Below, piece after piece: positions 26,458 through 36,022 of a stretch of DNA of 52,598 nucleotides. The stretch is from contig JAPUDV010000068.1 in assembly GCA_027492875.1 (NCBI GenBank), positions 1 through 52,598 of the forward strand, in the 5' to 3' direction. This DNA comes from Candidatus Competibacteraceae bacterium (GTDB lineage: Bacteria > Pseudomonadota > Gammaproteobacteria > Competibacterales > Competibacteraceae). The notes below the pieces were generated by a model that worked only from the letters and a program-made list of their open reading frames with translations, was not told the DNA's origin and ran no database searches. Both the position numbers and the translations under genes were made by a program. How positions within the stretch are numbered: position 1 is the first letter of the stretch; the number at the start of each line of letters is the position of its first letter.

Positions 26458-28791
26458 ATGAACCACGTGACGAGCCCGAAACTCCAACCCGAATTGCAAC
26501 GCATTATCGAAGCCCGCCATCACGACCCTTTCTCCGTGCTGGGTCGCCATCCGCAAGACAAGAAAGTCGTGGTGCGCGCCCATTTGCCCTACGCCCAGGA
26601 CGTGCATATCGCCGAGGGCAACCTGCCGCTGGAGCGAATCCCCAACACCGATCTGTTCGAGTGGCAAGGCAAAGCCGATCAGGTTCCGGAGCGCTACCGC
26701 TTGATCTGGCGCGACGCCGACCACCACGAACACATTTCCCACGATCCCTATTGCTTTCCGCCGCAGTTGCCCGATTTCGATCTCTACCTGTTCGGTGAAG
26801 GCAAGCACTGGCATTCCTATCGCTTCATGGGTGCGCACCGACATGAGGCGGACGGGGTGGCCGGCGTGCTGTTCGCGGTGTGGGCGCCCAGCGCCGAACG
26901 GGTCAGCGTGGTCGGCAATTTCAACCGCTGGGACGGTCGAGTCCACCCCATGCGGGTACGTGGCGGCAGCGGTGTATGGGAGCTGTTCATCCCCAACGTA
27001 AGCACGGGCGATCTGTACAAGTTCGAGGTCCGCAACCGCAACAGCGGCGCGATCATGCTGAAGTCCGATCCCTACGGCCAACAGTTCGAGCTGCGTCCCA
27101 GCACCGCCACCATCGTTACCAAACCCGATTCGTATGCCTGGCGCGATGCCGACTGGCTGGAGCGGCGCAAAAAATCCGACTGGCTGCATCAGCCGATGTC
27201 CATCTACGAGGTGCATATCGGCTCGTGGCGGCGCGGGCCGGAAGGCGAGTTCCTGAACTATCGGGAACTGGCGCACCAGTTGGTGGAGTACGTCAAGGAA
27301 ACCGGTTTCAGCCACATTGAGTTACTGCCGATCACCGAGCATCCTTACGATGCCTCCTGGGGTTACCAAACCACCGGTTACTACGCCCCGACCAGCCGCT
27401 TCGGCACCCCGGACGATTTCCGCTATTTCATGGATTACTGCCACCAGCATGATGTCGGCGTGATCCTCGATTGGGTGCCGGCGCACTTCCCCAAGGACGC
27501 TGCCGGCTTGGCCCGCTTCGATGGCGAGGCGCTGTACGAGCACACCGACCCCCGCAAGGGCGAGCATCTCGACTGGGGCACGCTGATCTTCAACTTCGGT
27601 CGCTACGAGGTAAAAAACTTCCTGCTGTCCAGCGCCCTGTACTGGATCGAGGAGTTTCATCTCGACGGTCTGCGGGTGGACGCGGTCGCCTCGATGTTGT
27701 ATCTGGATTATTCGCGCAAGGAAGGCGAGTGGATTCCCAACAAATACGGCGGGCGCGAGAATCTGGAAGCCATCGATTTCATGCGCGAGCTGAATACGGT
27801 GGTTCACAGCGAGCACCCCGGCGCGATGGTCATCGCCGAGGAATCCACTTCCTGGCCGCAGGTCACCCGACCGACCTACCTGGGCGGGCTGGGCTTCAGC
27901 ATGAAATGGAACATGGGCTGGATGAACGATACCCTGCGCTACATGGCGCAGAATCCGATCCATCGCAAATACCATCACGACCTGCTGACCTTCAGCATGC
28001 TGTACTGCTTCACCGAGAACTTCATGCTGCCGTTCTCGCACGACGAGGTGGTGCATGGCAAGGGCTCGATGCCGAACAAGATGCCGGGCGACGAATGGCA
28101 GCGCTTCGCCAATCTGCGGCTGCTCTATCTCTACATGTTCACCCACCCTGGCAAAAAACTGCTGTTCATGGGTACCGAGTTTGGTCAGGGCAACGAGTGG
28201 AACAGCGCCAACTCCATCGACTGGTGGCTACTGCAGTACGATTTCCACCGGGGTTTAAAACAGTTGGTCACCGACCTGAACCGGCTTTATCACAGCGATC
28301 CGGTACTGCATCACTACGAGTTCGAATGGCAGGGGTTCGACTGGATCGACTGCCACGACGCCGAGCAATCTATCCTGAGTTACCTGCGCAAGAAGGACGG
28401 CGACTTTCTGGTAGTCGTGGTCAATTTTACCCCGGTCCCGCGCCAAAACTACCGCATCGGCGTGCCGCGCTCGGGCCGTTACACGGAAGTGTTCAACTCC
28501 GATTCCCACTACTACGCCGGCAGCGGCGTCGGTAACGGGGGGATCGACCTGATCGCCGAGGAACGGCCGTGGATGGAACATCCCTACTCGATCACCATTA
28601 CCGTGCCGCCGCTGGGTGGCTTGGTGCTCCGTCCGGAACCACTGCCGGAGCCGGTGCTAACCACCACCGCCCTGGGCGAACTGCTGGCCGATACGGCCAT
28701 CGGGGAAGAACCGCTGGCGGAACCAACCGCCAAACGGCTGACATCCGCCGCCCCGGACACGGTCGAGGAGGAGTTGGCGCAACCTGAATGA
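26458..28791 (+). CDS. glgB: 1,4-alpha-glucan branching enzyme
   Basis: This 777-residue enzyme introduces alpha-1,6 branches into glycogen. It has an N-terminal carbohydrate-binding module, a GH13 catalytic barrel with the nucleophile in [12 protein letters not shown] (near residue 407), the acid/base Glu in MVIAEEST (near 460) and [15 protein letters not shown]-terminal all-beta domain ends near [10 protein letters not shown]. About 50 acidic, Pro/Ala/Thr-rich residues follow, beyond the usual end of the family. The ATG at 26458 lacks a strong ribosome site; a start at 26386 is in frame. No other glg gene is adjacent. Confidence 0.96.
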   Translation: MNHVTSPKLQPELQRIIEARHHDPFSVLGRHPQDKKVVVRAHLPYAQDVHIAEGNLPLERIPNTDLFEWQGKADQVPERYRLIWRDADHHEHISHDPYCFPPQLPDFDLYLFGEGKHWHSYRFMGAHRHEADGVAGVLFAVWAPSAERVSVVGNFNRWDGRVHPMRVRGGSGVWELFIPNVSTGDLYKFEVRNRNSGAIMLKSDPYGQQFELRPSTATIVTKPDSYAWRDADWLERRKKSDWLHQPMSIYEVHIGSWRRGPEGEFLNYRELAHQLVEYVKETGFSHIELLPITEHPYDASWGYQTTGYYAPTSRFGTPDDFRYFMDYCHQHDVGVILDWVPAHFPKDAAGLARFDGEALYEHTDPRKGEHLDWGTLIFNFGRYEVKNFLLSSALYWIEEFHLDGLRVDAVASMLYLDYSRKEGEWIPNKYGGRENLEAIDFMRELNTVVHSEHPGAMVIAEESTSWPQVTRPTYLGGLGFSMKWNMGWMNDTLRYMAQNPIHRKYHHDLLTFSMLYCFTENFMLPFSHDEVVHGKGSMPNKMPGDEWQRFANLRLLYLYMFTHPGKKLLFMGTEFGQGNEWNSANSIDWWLLQYDFHRGLKQLVTDLNRLYHSDPVLHHYEFEWQGFDWIDCHDAEQSILSYLRKKDGDFLVVVVNFTPVPRQNYRIGVPRSGRYTEVFNSDSHYYAGSGVGNGGIDLIAEERPWMEHPYSITITVPPLGGLVLRPEPLPEPVLTTTALGELLADTAIGEEPLAEPTAKRLTSAAPDTVEEELAQPE

Positions 28792-28857
28792 ACCGCCGTT
28801 AGGGCGTTTCCATTTCTCGGAGGGCGCGACAGCGAACGGGCCGCGCCCCAGACCGCT

Positions 28858-31035
28858 TCAAACGTGACCGCCGGCCCTCAATTCCGCGACGATCAGCTTC
28901 TGAATCATCTTCTCTTTCTGACCGACCGGTCGATCGAGCCCGAGGCGAGCCAGATAGTGCTTGGCTGCCTCGGGCGTCGTGCCGGCCGTCATCGCCCTGA
29001 CGATGGTCTTCATCAAATCGCCCTTGGTCGCCAGCCGCGTCTTTAGCCCCTTGAGCACCTGCCCGAGGACCATTTCCTCTTCGGTAAAATCCGTTCCCAA
29101 TGGAAAATCCGGCAACAGGCCCATTTCCCGGTAGGGGGCGAGCCGCGCCTGGATCTGTCCGGGAGTATTTTGTCGGTGGTGCGGCGGGATCTGATAATCC
29201 GGCGGAATCTTGCCAGCCCGCTTGGCCTTATCCAGCAGATCCGTCTGAAAGCGCGAATCGGCGATATTGAGCAGCGCACAGATCACTTCCCTGTCCGACC
29301 GGCCGCGCAAGTCGGCGATGCCGTACTCGGTGACGACAATATCGCGCAGATGCCGCGGGATGGTGGTGTGGCCATAATTCCACACGATATTGGAGGTGAT
29401 GCCCGAACCACTCTCGCGGGTGCTCCGCAGCATCAGGATCGAGCGGGCGCCCGGCAGTTCGTGGGCCATGGCCACAAAATTGTACTGACCCCCCACGCCG
29501 CTGATCACCTGACCGTTTTCCAGCGCATCGGACACCGCCGCGCCCAGTAGCGTCACCATGAGAGTGGTGTTGATGAAACGGGCGTCCCGCCGCTGTAGGA
29601 CTGCCAGTTCCTCATTGCCGTAGAGATGGTTGACCCGTTGCACCGTGGTCATGCCGATCCGTTGGCTCTCCGCCTCGGGCATGGCGCGCAGCGCCTGGTA
29701 GAAGCTCTGCGGCCCCATGAAGAAACCGCCGTGCATCGCGATGCCGCCTTCGAGCTGGCGGCCAAGCCCGTGCGCCACGATGGCCCGATAACTCTCGGCC
29801 TGGTCCAGATCGGCGGGCACCCGCAGGGTTTCGCCGATTGCCAGGTACTCATCTTCATACCGGACCCGGTCGTTGAAGATGCCGAATTTGCGCAAAAATC
29901 CGACATCGGCTCCGCTGAGGCGGGCTGGAACCACACCCCGATCCAACAGCACCCGCAGGGTTTGCTCGTCGACCGCCTCGGTGATGGCTCTCTCGTTGAG
30001 CAGGCGCTGCAAGGGGATACTGTCGTAAACCCGCCGTTTGAGAATGCCGTCCTGGTACAGGAATAGGAAACCGTTGACGAACATCTCGCTGGAACCGTAC
30101 AAACCCTGCTCGAACGGTCCGACGCCGCCGACGCGCCGGATCAGGTCGCCGCTGCGATCCAGGATTTGCAGGTCGGACAACATCTGCTGGTAGCGGGCGT
30201 TCTGCTGCTGGCGCAACCGGCAGAAATGGACGATGGCATCGCCGAGGCAACCGATACCAATCTGCAAGGTGCCGCCGTCGCGGATCAGGGCGCTGGCGTG
30301 CAGACCCAGCATATAGTCGGCGCTGTCCACCGGCATGTTGGGCGCGCCAAACAGTCGGAAATCGTAGCGTGGGTGATCGATGGTCAGATCGAAAGCAGCC
30401 GGATCGACCATCGCGTCGTGATACATGAACGGCATCTCGCGGTTGACCTCGGCCACGGTCACCATCGATCGACCCTGGCGACGGGCTTCCTCGACCATCG
30501 GCAACAAATCCAGCGTCACATCGGGGTTGCTGCCCAGGCTAAATCGCAGCTCGCCCGCCACTTCCCGCGCGGCCACCAGTTGCGCCAGCACGTTGATGCC
30601 GCTCTCCATCAAATCCCGGGCGGCGTGGGTATAGTTGGTGCTGATGTAGTTCTGCTGCTGCATCGGAACGTTCAGATACCCGCCCGGCTTGAAGAAGAAC
30701 TCGGCGACTTCGACGTTCGGCGGCAACCGGCCCAGCCGCAGATCGACCGCGTATTCCAGATCGGGGTAGTTGCCGAACACCCGCGCGACGAACGGCTCCA
30801 GGAACCGCCGCTCCATGTCGCTGGACCCTTTCGGCACCTCGACGGTGATCGCGGTTACAATCTTGAGCCGCAGGACCGGATCGGTCTTGACTCGCCGGTA
30901 GATCGCGTTGACCAGAGGGTTGGGCTTGCCGATCCCCAGTGGAATGCCGAGCACGATCCGCTGGCCGACCCGGCTGATGACTTCCTCCACGCAGCTTTCC
31001 ACATCCTCATAATAAATTGGGCTCTTTGCTGGCAT
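28858..31035 (-). CDS. Acetyl-CoA hydrolase/transferase family protein (long form)
   Basis: This 725-residue protein belongs by sequence style to the acetyl-CoA hydrolase/CoA-transferase superfamily; the C-terminal domain is recognised by ISGVGGQYNFVAMAHELPGA and by SGITSNIVWNYGHTTIPRH. Typical members have about 500 residues, so this is a long form with extra sequence at both ends. It could move CoA between acetyl-CoA and another acid, or hydrolyse acyl-CoA; the substrate cannot be told. The ATG at 31035 has GGAGAG upstream. It is convergent with glgB. Confidence 0.8.
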   Translation of the reverse strand: MPAKSPIYYEDVESCVEEVISRVGQRIVLGIPLGIGKPNPLVNAIYRRVKTDPVLRLKIVTAITVEVPKGSSDMERRFLEPFVARVFGNYPDLEYAVDLRLGRLPPNVEVAEFFFKPGGYLNVPMQQQNYISTNYTHAARDLMESGINVLAQLVAAREVAGELRFSLGSNPDVTLDLLPMVEEARRQGRSMVTVAEVNREMPFMYHDAMVDPAAFDLTIDHPRYDFRLFGAPNMPVDSADYMLGLHASALIRDGGTLQIGIGCLGDAIVHFCRLRQQQNARYQQMLSDLQILDRSGDLIRRVGGVGPFEQGLYGSSEMFVNGFLFLYQDGILKRRVYDSIPLQRLLNERAITEAVDEQTLRVLLDRGVVPARLSGADVGFLRKFGIFNDRVRYEDEYLAIGETLRVPADLDQAESYRAIVAHGLGRQLEGGIAMHGGFFMGPQSFYQALRAMPEAESQRIGMTTVQRVNHLYGNEELAVLQRRDARFINTTLMVTLLGAAVSDALENGQVISGVGGQYNFVAMAHELPGARSILMLRSTRESGSGITSNIVWNYGHTTIPRHLRDIVVTEYGIADLRGRSDREVICALLNIADSRFQTDLLDKAKRAGKIPPDYQIPPHHRQNTPGQIQARLAPYREMGLLPDFPLGTDFTEEEMVLGQVLKGLKTRLATKGDLMKTIVRAMTAGTTPEAAKHYLARLGLDRPVGQKEKMIQKLIVAELRAGGHV

Positions 31036-31289
31036 GATCCGATCTCTCCGCCGGTTGGTGATCGTGCGGGCCGGCAACGCCCCGGGCGGCGGTGTTAGCC
31101 CCAATGCCGGGCGCTTCACAAAACGCATTCCCGGCCTGTTCGCGGGCGGGAATGCCCTGCGCGGATGGCCGACAATTGTAGCAGGTATCGCCGGTTGGCC
31201 CCCGTGGCCAGCCGATCGCGAACGGATTACACTAACGGGCGTTTCGAGCAGAGGGCAACGCCGGCCCGCACACCGCAGGAGAATGACCC

Positions 31290-31742
31290 ATGACAGACGA
31301 CAACACGCTGGAAGCCAACAAGGCGCTGGTCCGACGCAACTTCGAAGTCATTTGGAGCCAGGGCAATCTGGCGGTCGCAGATGAAATCCTCGCCCACGAT
31401 TACGTCGGCCACATTGCCACCCTGCCGGACGCGGTGCGCGGCGCGGAAGCCTTCAAGCAGTTGATCGCGATGTACCACTTTTCCTTCCCGGACACCACCT
31501 TCGAAATCCAGGATCAAATCGCCGAGGGGAGCAAAGTCGCCACTCGCTGGGTCGCCTCCGGCACCCACAGGGGCGAGTTCATGGGAATCGCGCCCAGCGG
31601 CGAAGCCCTGTCGGTCACCGGCGCGAGCTTCCACCGCGTCGAAAACGGTCGTATCCAGGAATCGTGGGACGACTGGGACGCGCTCACCATGCTGCAGAGC
31701 ATGACCGGAGACGTCTTCCAGTCGCTCTCCATGCGCTTCTGA
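31290..31742 (+). CDS. SnoaL-like ester cyclase family protein
   Basis: This 150-residue protein has the NTF2-like SnoaL pattern: LVRRNFEVIWSQGNLAVADE at the start, DYVGHIA, FPDTTFEIQDQIAEGSKVATRW and a final GRIQESWDDWD. Members are annotated ester cyclases or polyketide cyclase-like, but most bacterial ones have no known substrate. GGAG lies upstream of the ATG. Its neighbours do not suggest a pathway. Confidence 0.85.
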   Translation: MTDDNTLEANKALVRRNFEVIWSQGNLAVADEILAHDYVGHIATLPDAVRGAEAFKQLIAMYHFSFPDTTFEIQDQIAEGSKVATRWVASGTHRGEFMGIAPSGEALSVTGASFHRVENGRIQESWDDWDALTMLQSMTGDVFQSLSMRF

Positions 31743-31835
31743 TCGATCCGGCGCGATCAAATCCCGCCACCCCTCGCCCGGGGCCGAATCTTCCACGCCG
31801 CTCCCGGCGCCAGAACTCAGTCTGGTCATCGCCTC

Positions 31836-32846
31836 ATGCAATCCGTCGATTTTTGCCCGGCATGGTGGCTGCCTGGCCCGCACGCTCAGACGCTATGGCC
31901 GGTGCTGTGCCGGCGCCGGCCTCGCTTGTCCCTGCGGCGAGAGCGTCTGGAATTGCCCGACAGCGATTTTCTGGATCTGGACTGGCTCCCCGGTGGACAA
32001 GGGCCGATCATACTGATCCTGCACGGACTGGAAGGCTCCAGCGCCTCTCATTACGCGCTCGGCGTGCTGGCGGCCATCGCCCGGCGCGGCTGGCGAGCGG
32101 TGGTGGTGCACTTTCGCGGCTGCGGCGGCCAGCCCAACCGGCTGGCGCGCAGCTACTGCGCCGCCGATACCGCCGACATCGGCCATGTGGCGAACCGATT
32201 GCGCCAAAGGGAACCGGACGCGCCCCTGGCCGCCATCGGCTACTCGCTGGGCGGCAACGCTCTGCTCAAGTGGCTGGGGGAAACCGGGGTGGAGAACCCC
32301 TTGCACGCAGCGGCGGCGGTATCGGTCCCGTTCGTGCTCGACACGACCGCGCGGCGGCTGGGCCAGGGTTTTTCACGGCTTTATCAAGCGCACCTGTTGC
32401 ACGCGCTGAAAAAGAGCTACCGCGACAAATTCCGGCATCGCCCGGACGCTCCCGTGCCGCTGGAGGAGCTGGCGGCGCTGCGGGATTTCCACGCCTTTGA
32501 CGACCGGATCACCGCACCCCTGCACGGTTATGCCGGGGTTCACGATTACTACGCCCGGGCCAGTTGCCGTCCCTGCCTGCGGCGCATCCGCGTTCCGACC
32601 CTCCTCCTGCACGCCCTGGACGATCCTTTCATGCTGCCGGAAGCGGTGCCAGACGCCAGCGAACTTTCGCCCTGCGTGCGGCTGGAACTCAGCCCGCGCG
32701 GCGGCCATGTCGGCTTTGTCGCCGGGCGCTGGCCGTGGCGGGCGGACTATTGGCTGGAGCGGAGGATTCCCGAGTTTCTGGCGACGCGGTGGAACGGGCC
32801 TGGCGTCCGCCCGGCGGACGCGGCGACGCTCAACTCGCCGCCATGA
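31836..32846 (+). CDS. YheT-family alpha/beta hydrolase
   Basis: This 336-residue protein starts with the YheT-type segment WWLPGPHAQTLWPVL, has the oxyanion region LILHGLEGSSASHYA and the nucleophile elbow GYSLGGNALLKWLGE. The catalytic Asp (DDPFMLPEA) and His (GGHVGFV) are present late in the chain. YheT proteins are predicted esterases of unknown substrate. The last 17 bases overlap the end of the convergent acyl carrier protein gene. Confidence 0.9.
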   Translation: MQSVDFCPAWWLPGPHAQTLWPVLCRRRPRLSLRRERLELPDSDFLDLDWLPGGQGPIILILHGLEGSSASHYALGVLAAIARRGWRAVVVHFRGCGGQPNRLARSYCAADTADIGHVANRLRQREPDAPLAAIGYSLGGNALLKWLGETGVENPLHAAAAVSVPFVLDTTARRLGQGFSRLYQAHLLHALKKSYRDKFRHRPDAPVPLEELAALRDFHAFDDRITAPLHGYAGVHDYYARASCRPCLRRIRVPTLLLHALDDPFMLPEAVPDASELSPCVRLELSPRGGHVGFVAGRWPWRADYWLERRIPEFLATRWNGPGVRPADAATLNSPP

Positions 32847-33087
32847 CCTTGTCGCGGACAAATTCATGGACCTTGCCCAAGGTTTCGAAGGTTTCGGCGC
32901 TAATCTCGTCGTCGGCAACCCAAATATCAAACTGCTGTTCCAGGGCATGGATCAGGGTCACCACCGCCATCGAGTCGAACTCTGGGATGCTCCCCAGCAG
33001 CGGCGTATCCGGGCCGAGCCGCACGATCCGGTCTCCCAGTTGCAATATCTCGCCGACCAACTGCCGCACGTCATCGAACTCGACCAT
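32830..33087 (-). CDS. Acyl carrier protein
   Basis: This 85-residue protein has the carrier-protein fold and the phosphopantetheine attachment site in EFDSMAVV (Ser near residue 38). It differs clearly from the fatty-acid synthesis AcpP, which has DSLDTV-type sites, so it is probably dedicated to a specialised pathway. GAGGAGG precedes the ATG at 33087. It lies 116 bases downstream of the tandem TPR-methyltransferase genes on the same strand; no ketosynthase or adenylation gene is nearby. Its 3' end overlaps the YheT gene. Confidence 0.88.
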   Translation of the reverse strand: MVEFDDVRQLVGEILQLGDRIVRLGPDTPLLGSIPEFDSMAVVTLIHALEQQFDIWVADDEISAETFETLGKVHEFVRDKVMAAS

Positions 33088-33203
33088 CAAGACCGCCTCC
33101 TCGGGATGGAAAAAAGGGCAGCGCGCGGCGCTGGCGACCCACCGGCCACCACGCGCGCCGAGAGCTTGTCAAGATAGCCTTGCCGCCGACAAGAATCCAG
33201 CAG

Positions 33204-34625
33204 TCAACCGACCGGGGCGGCGGGGCGGCGGGCCAGCACCACATAACCCTCCATGGGCCGGTCACATTCCCGCCGCAGCGCGGCCGTCGCCATCAAGCGG
33301 ATTTCCAGGCCCGCATCCGCCAGGGCTTGCCGCGCATACTCGGCGGCATGGCTGTAGCGGCCGCTGTGATTGATGCGAAATCCGCCCGGCGGAACATCTC
33401 CCGTTGCGGCTTCCACCGTAAACGCCAGCCAGCCGTCGGGGCGCAAGGCGGCGGCGGCGGCGGCGAAAACCGTCTCCAACGCCCCGAAGTACACCAGCGT
33501 ATCGGCTGAGACAATCAGATCGTAGGTTTGGGGCCGCGCCGCCAGAAACGCGGTCAGCTCGGCGGTAACCAGTTCGTCGTAACTACCTCCCTCGCGCGCC
33601 TTGTCCAGCATGCGCGGCGATAGATCCACGCCAGCCAAATGGCGGGCGTAGGGGCGCAACAACGGCGCGCATAAACCGGTGCCGCAACCGGCGTCCAGAA
33701 CATCCAGGCGAGCGGCGGGAACGCCCAAAACTTCGGCAAGCCGATCCGCGATGACCGCCGGTCCCTGATATTTCAATTCCTGTACCAAATGCTGGTCGAA
33801 CCCTTCCGCGTACCGGTCGAACAGATAAGTCACGTAGGCGTCGGAAGCACGCGCCGGCGCCTGATCCTGCCCGAACCAGGCTGCCAAGCGATGCTGGGCA
33901 ATCGGATCGTCCGGCATCAACCGCAGCCAGAATTGCAGCAAATTCAGTGCGACCTTGCTGTCTCCCAACTGGAACACCGCGTTGCCCAGCACCATTCGCG
34001 CGTCCTCGGACCGTCCCATGCGATGCAACAAGCCACCCAGCTGTTCGATCGCCTCCTCGTGGCCAGCGTCGCAGCGCAGCGCGGCTTCCTGGGCGGCAAT
34101 CGCTTCTTCAAACCGTTCCAACTCGGCCAGCACCAGGCCGAGGCGGTGGTGGATTTCAGCGCTTGCGGGGCGCCGCTCGCTGGCTTGGCGGTAAGCCTCC
34201 AGCGCCTCCGGCAACCGCCCCAACCCCCTGAGCACCGCGCCCATGTTCACGCAGGCTTCCACTTCGTCCGCTCTGTAGATGCTTGCCTGCCGGTAGGCGG
34301 CGATGGCGTCTTCATAGCGTTTCTGGACGATTAGTACGTTGCCCAGATTGGTATACGCCGCCGCATAATCGGGCGCGCTGCGGATGGCCCGGCGAATGAA
34401 TTGTTCGGCTTGGGTCGACTGACCCCGTTGCTGCATGAGAATTCCCATGAAATTCAAGGTTTCAGGATGTTCGGGCTGGGCATCGAGCACCCGCTGGTAA
34501 AAGACCTGCGCCTGGATCAGATTGCCCTGACGATGCTGCGTCATCGCCTGGTCAAACCATCCGGTCACCACCGTGGTCCGCAGGTCGCCATCGGGTGCCT
34601 TGGACTTGTCGCCATTACCGTTCAC
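33204..34625 (-). CDS. TPR-repeat protein with C-terminal SAM-dependent methyltransferase (copy 2)
   Basis: This protein of 473 residues has about seven TPR-like repeats (for example AAAYTNLGNVLIVQKRYEDA) followed by a class I methyltransferase domain. SAM-binding motif I reads VLDAGCGTGLCAPLL, followed by GVDLSPRML and DLIVSADTLVYFG. It is a paralogue of the gene upstream, with which it shares domain order and many motif words. I took the GTG at 34625, because GAGGAGG sits just upstream; a TTG at 34661 is the alternative. The acceptor is unknown. Confidence 0.85.
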   Translation of the reverse strand: MNGNGDKSKAPDGDLRTTVVTGWFDQAMTQHRQGNLIQAQVFYQRVLDAQPEHPETLNFMGILMQQRGQSTQAEQFIRRAIRSAPDYAAAYTNLGNVLIVQKRYEDAIAAYRQASIYRADEVEACVNMGAVLRGLGRLPEALEAYRQASERRPASAEIHHRLGLVLAELERFEEAIAAQEAALRCDAGHEEAIEQLGGLLHRMGRSEDARMVLGNAVFQLGDSKVALNLLQFWLRLMPDDPIAQHRLAAWFGQDQAPARASDAYVTYLFDRYAEGFDQHLVQELKYQGPAVIADRLAEVLGVPAARLDVLDAGCGTGLCAPLLRPYARHLAGVDLSPRMLDKAREGGSYDELVTAELTAFLAARPQTYDLIVSADTLVYFGALETVFAAAAAALRPDGWLAFTVEAATGDVPPGGFRINHSGRYSHAAEYARQALADAGLEIRLMATAALRRECDRPMEGYVVLARRPAAPVG

Positions 34626-34657
34626 GGACACCTCCTCAAGCTTGCTTCGGTCATACC

Positions 34658-36022
34658 TCAACCCGCGCTGGCCAGGGTCTTGCGCGCCAGTGCCAGGAAC
34701 CCAACGACCGGTTGGCCACCTTCCAGACGCAAGTCCACGGTTTCCAGCGTTTCGATCCCCATGCCGGCCCGAACCAGCTCGCGGCGCAGATAGGCTTCGG
34801 TATGCCAGTAGCGACCGCTGCGATCCAGCAGGAACTCCGCCGCTTCCCCACCCTCGCCACGCTCCACGGTAAACGCCAGCCAGCTCTCAGGTCGCAGGGC
34901 GGCGGCGGCGGCGGCCAACACCGGTTGCAAGTCGCCAAAATAAATCAGGGTGTCCGCCGACACGATCAGGTCGTGGGACGCTGGCCGGGCGGCGAGAAAC
35001 GCGGTCAGTTCCGCGACCGCCAGTTCATCGTAATCCCCCCGCGCCCGCGCCCGCGCCACCATGCGCGGCGACAAATCGACCCCGATCAACCGGCTGGCAT
35101 AAGGACGCAGCAACGGCCCACAAAGTCCCGTGCCGCAACCGGCGTCCAAGACCACCAAGGACCGGGCTGGCGCGCCCAGCACCGCAGCGATCTTCCGAGC
35201 GATCAACTCCGGGGCTCGATAGTCCAGCCGGCGCAGGTGGTCGTCGAAGCTGTCGGCCATGCCGTCGAACAGTTCCTGGACGTAATCGTCCGCCGCCCGC
35301 GCCGGTGCGTCGCGCCCGGAATGCGCCGCCAGCAGGTGCCGGGCGATCGGGTTGGCCGGATCCTGCTCCAGCCAGCGCCGGAACAATTCGGCGGCTTCCT
35401 CGCTGCGATTGAGCTGGTACAACAGCATGCCCAGACTCTTATAGGCAGAAGCATAACCGGGCCGCAGTCGGATCGCCTCGCGGTGCGCGGCCACCGCTTC
35501 TTCATAGCGATCCAGCGCGGCCAGCGCCTTGCCCACGTTGAGATGGACCTCCGGCAACCGCCGATCCAAGGCCAGCGCCTGCTGACAGGCTGCCACCGCT
35601 TCCTCGAACTGGCCGGACCGCCGCAGCATCACACCGAGATTGCAGCGGGCGCCGAGATTGCCGGGAACCAGTTCGATAGCCTGGCGATAGGCCGCTGCTG
35701 ACTCGTCGAACCGCTCCATGGCGGCCAGCACGTTGCCCAGGTTGTTGTGCGCGTCCGCATACCGTGGATTCAGTTCGAGCGCGCGGCGGATCAGCTCGAC
35801 GGCTCCGTCGTTATCGTGCTGTTGCGCGGCGAGCACGCCCAGAAAATGCAGGGCGTCGACCTGCCGTGGGTTCCGACGGAGTATCTGACGATAAAGCGCT
35901 TCCGCCGCATCGAGCTGCCCCTGCCGCTGCATGGCAATCGCCTGCCCGATCCGTTGTTCTTCGCTGGCGGGGGCATCCGGCCGCGCCGCGCCGCCGAGCG
36001 CCCTACGTTGCTTGCGATTCAT
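34658..36022 (-). CDS. TPR-repeat protein with C-terminal SAM-dependent methyltransferase (copy 1)
   Basis: This 454-residue protein starts MNRKQRRALGG and has TPR-like repeats (DAHNNLGNVLAAMERFDES and others) over residues about 25-230. A methyltransferase domain follows: VLDAGCGTGLCGPLL, GVDLSPRMV, DLIVSADTLIYFG. The start overlaps the preceding gene by 20 bases and the end is 32 bases from the second copy, so all are likely one operon. TPR domains suggest a protein partner or substrate. Neither copy resembles a known named methyltransferase that I can identify. Confidence 0.86.
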   Translation of the reverse strand: MNRKQRRALGGAARPDAPASEEQRIGQAIAMQRQGQLDAAEALYRQILRRNPRQVDALHFLGVLAAQQHDNDGAVELIRRALELNPRYADAHNNLGNVLAAMERFDESAAAYRQAIELVPGNLGARCNLGVMLRRSGQFEEAVAACQQALALDRRLPEVHLNVGKALAALDRYEEAVAAHREAIRLRPGYASAYKSLGMLLYQLNRSEEAAELFRRWLEQDPANPIARHLLAAHSGRDAPARAADDYVQELFDGMADSFDDHLRRLDYRAPELIARKIAAVLGAPARSLVVLDAGCGTGLCGPLLRPYASRLIGVDLSPRMVARARARGDYDELAVAELTAFLAARPASHDLIVSADTLIYFGDLQPVLAAAAAALRPESWLAFTVERGEGGEAAEFLLDRSGRYWHTEAYLRRELVRAGMGIETLETVDLRLEGGQPVVGFLALARKTLASAG

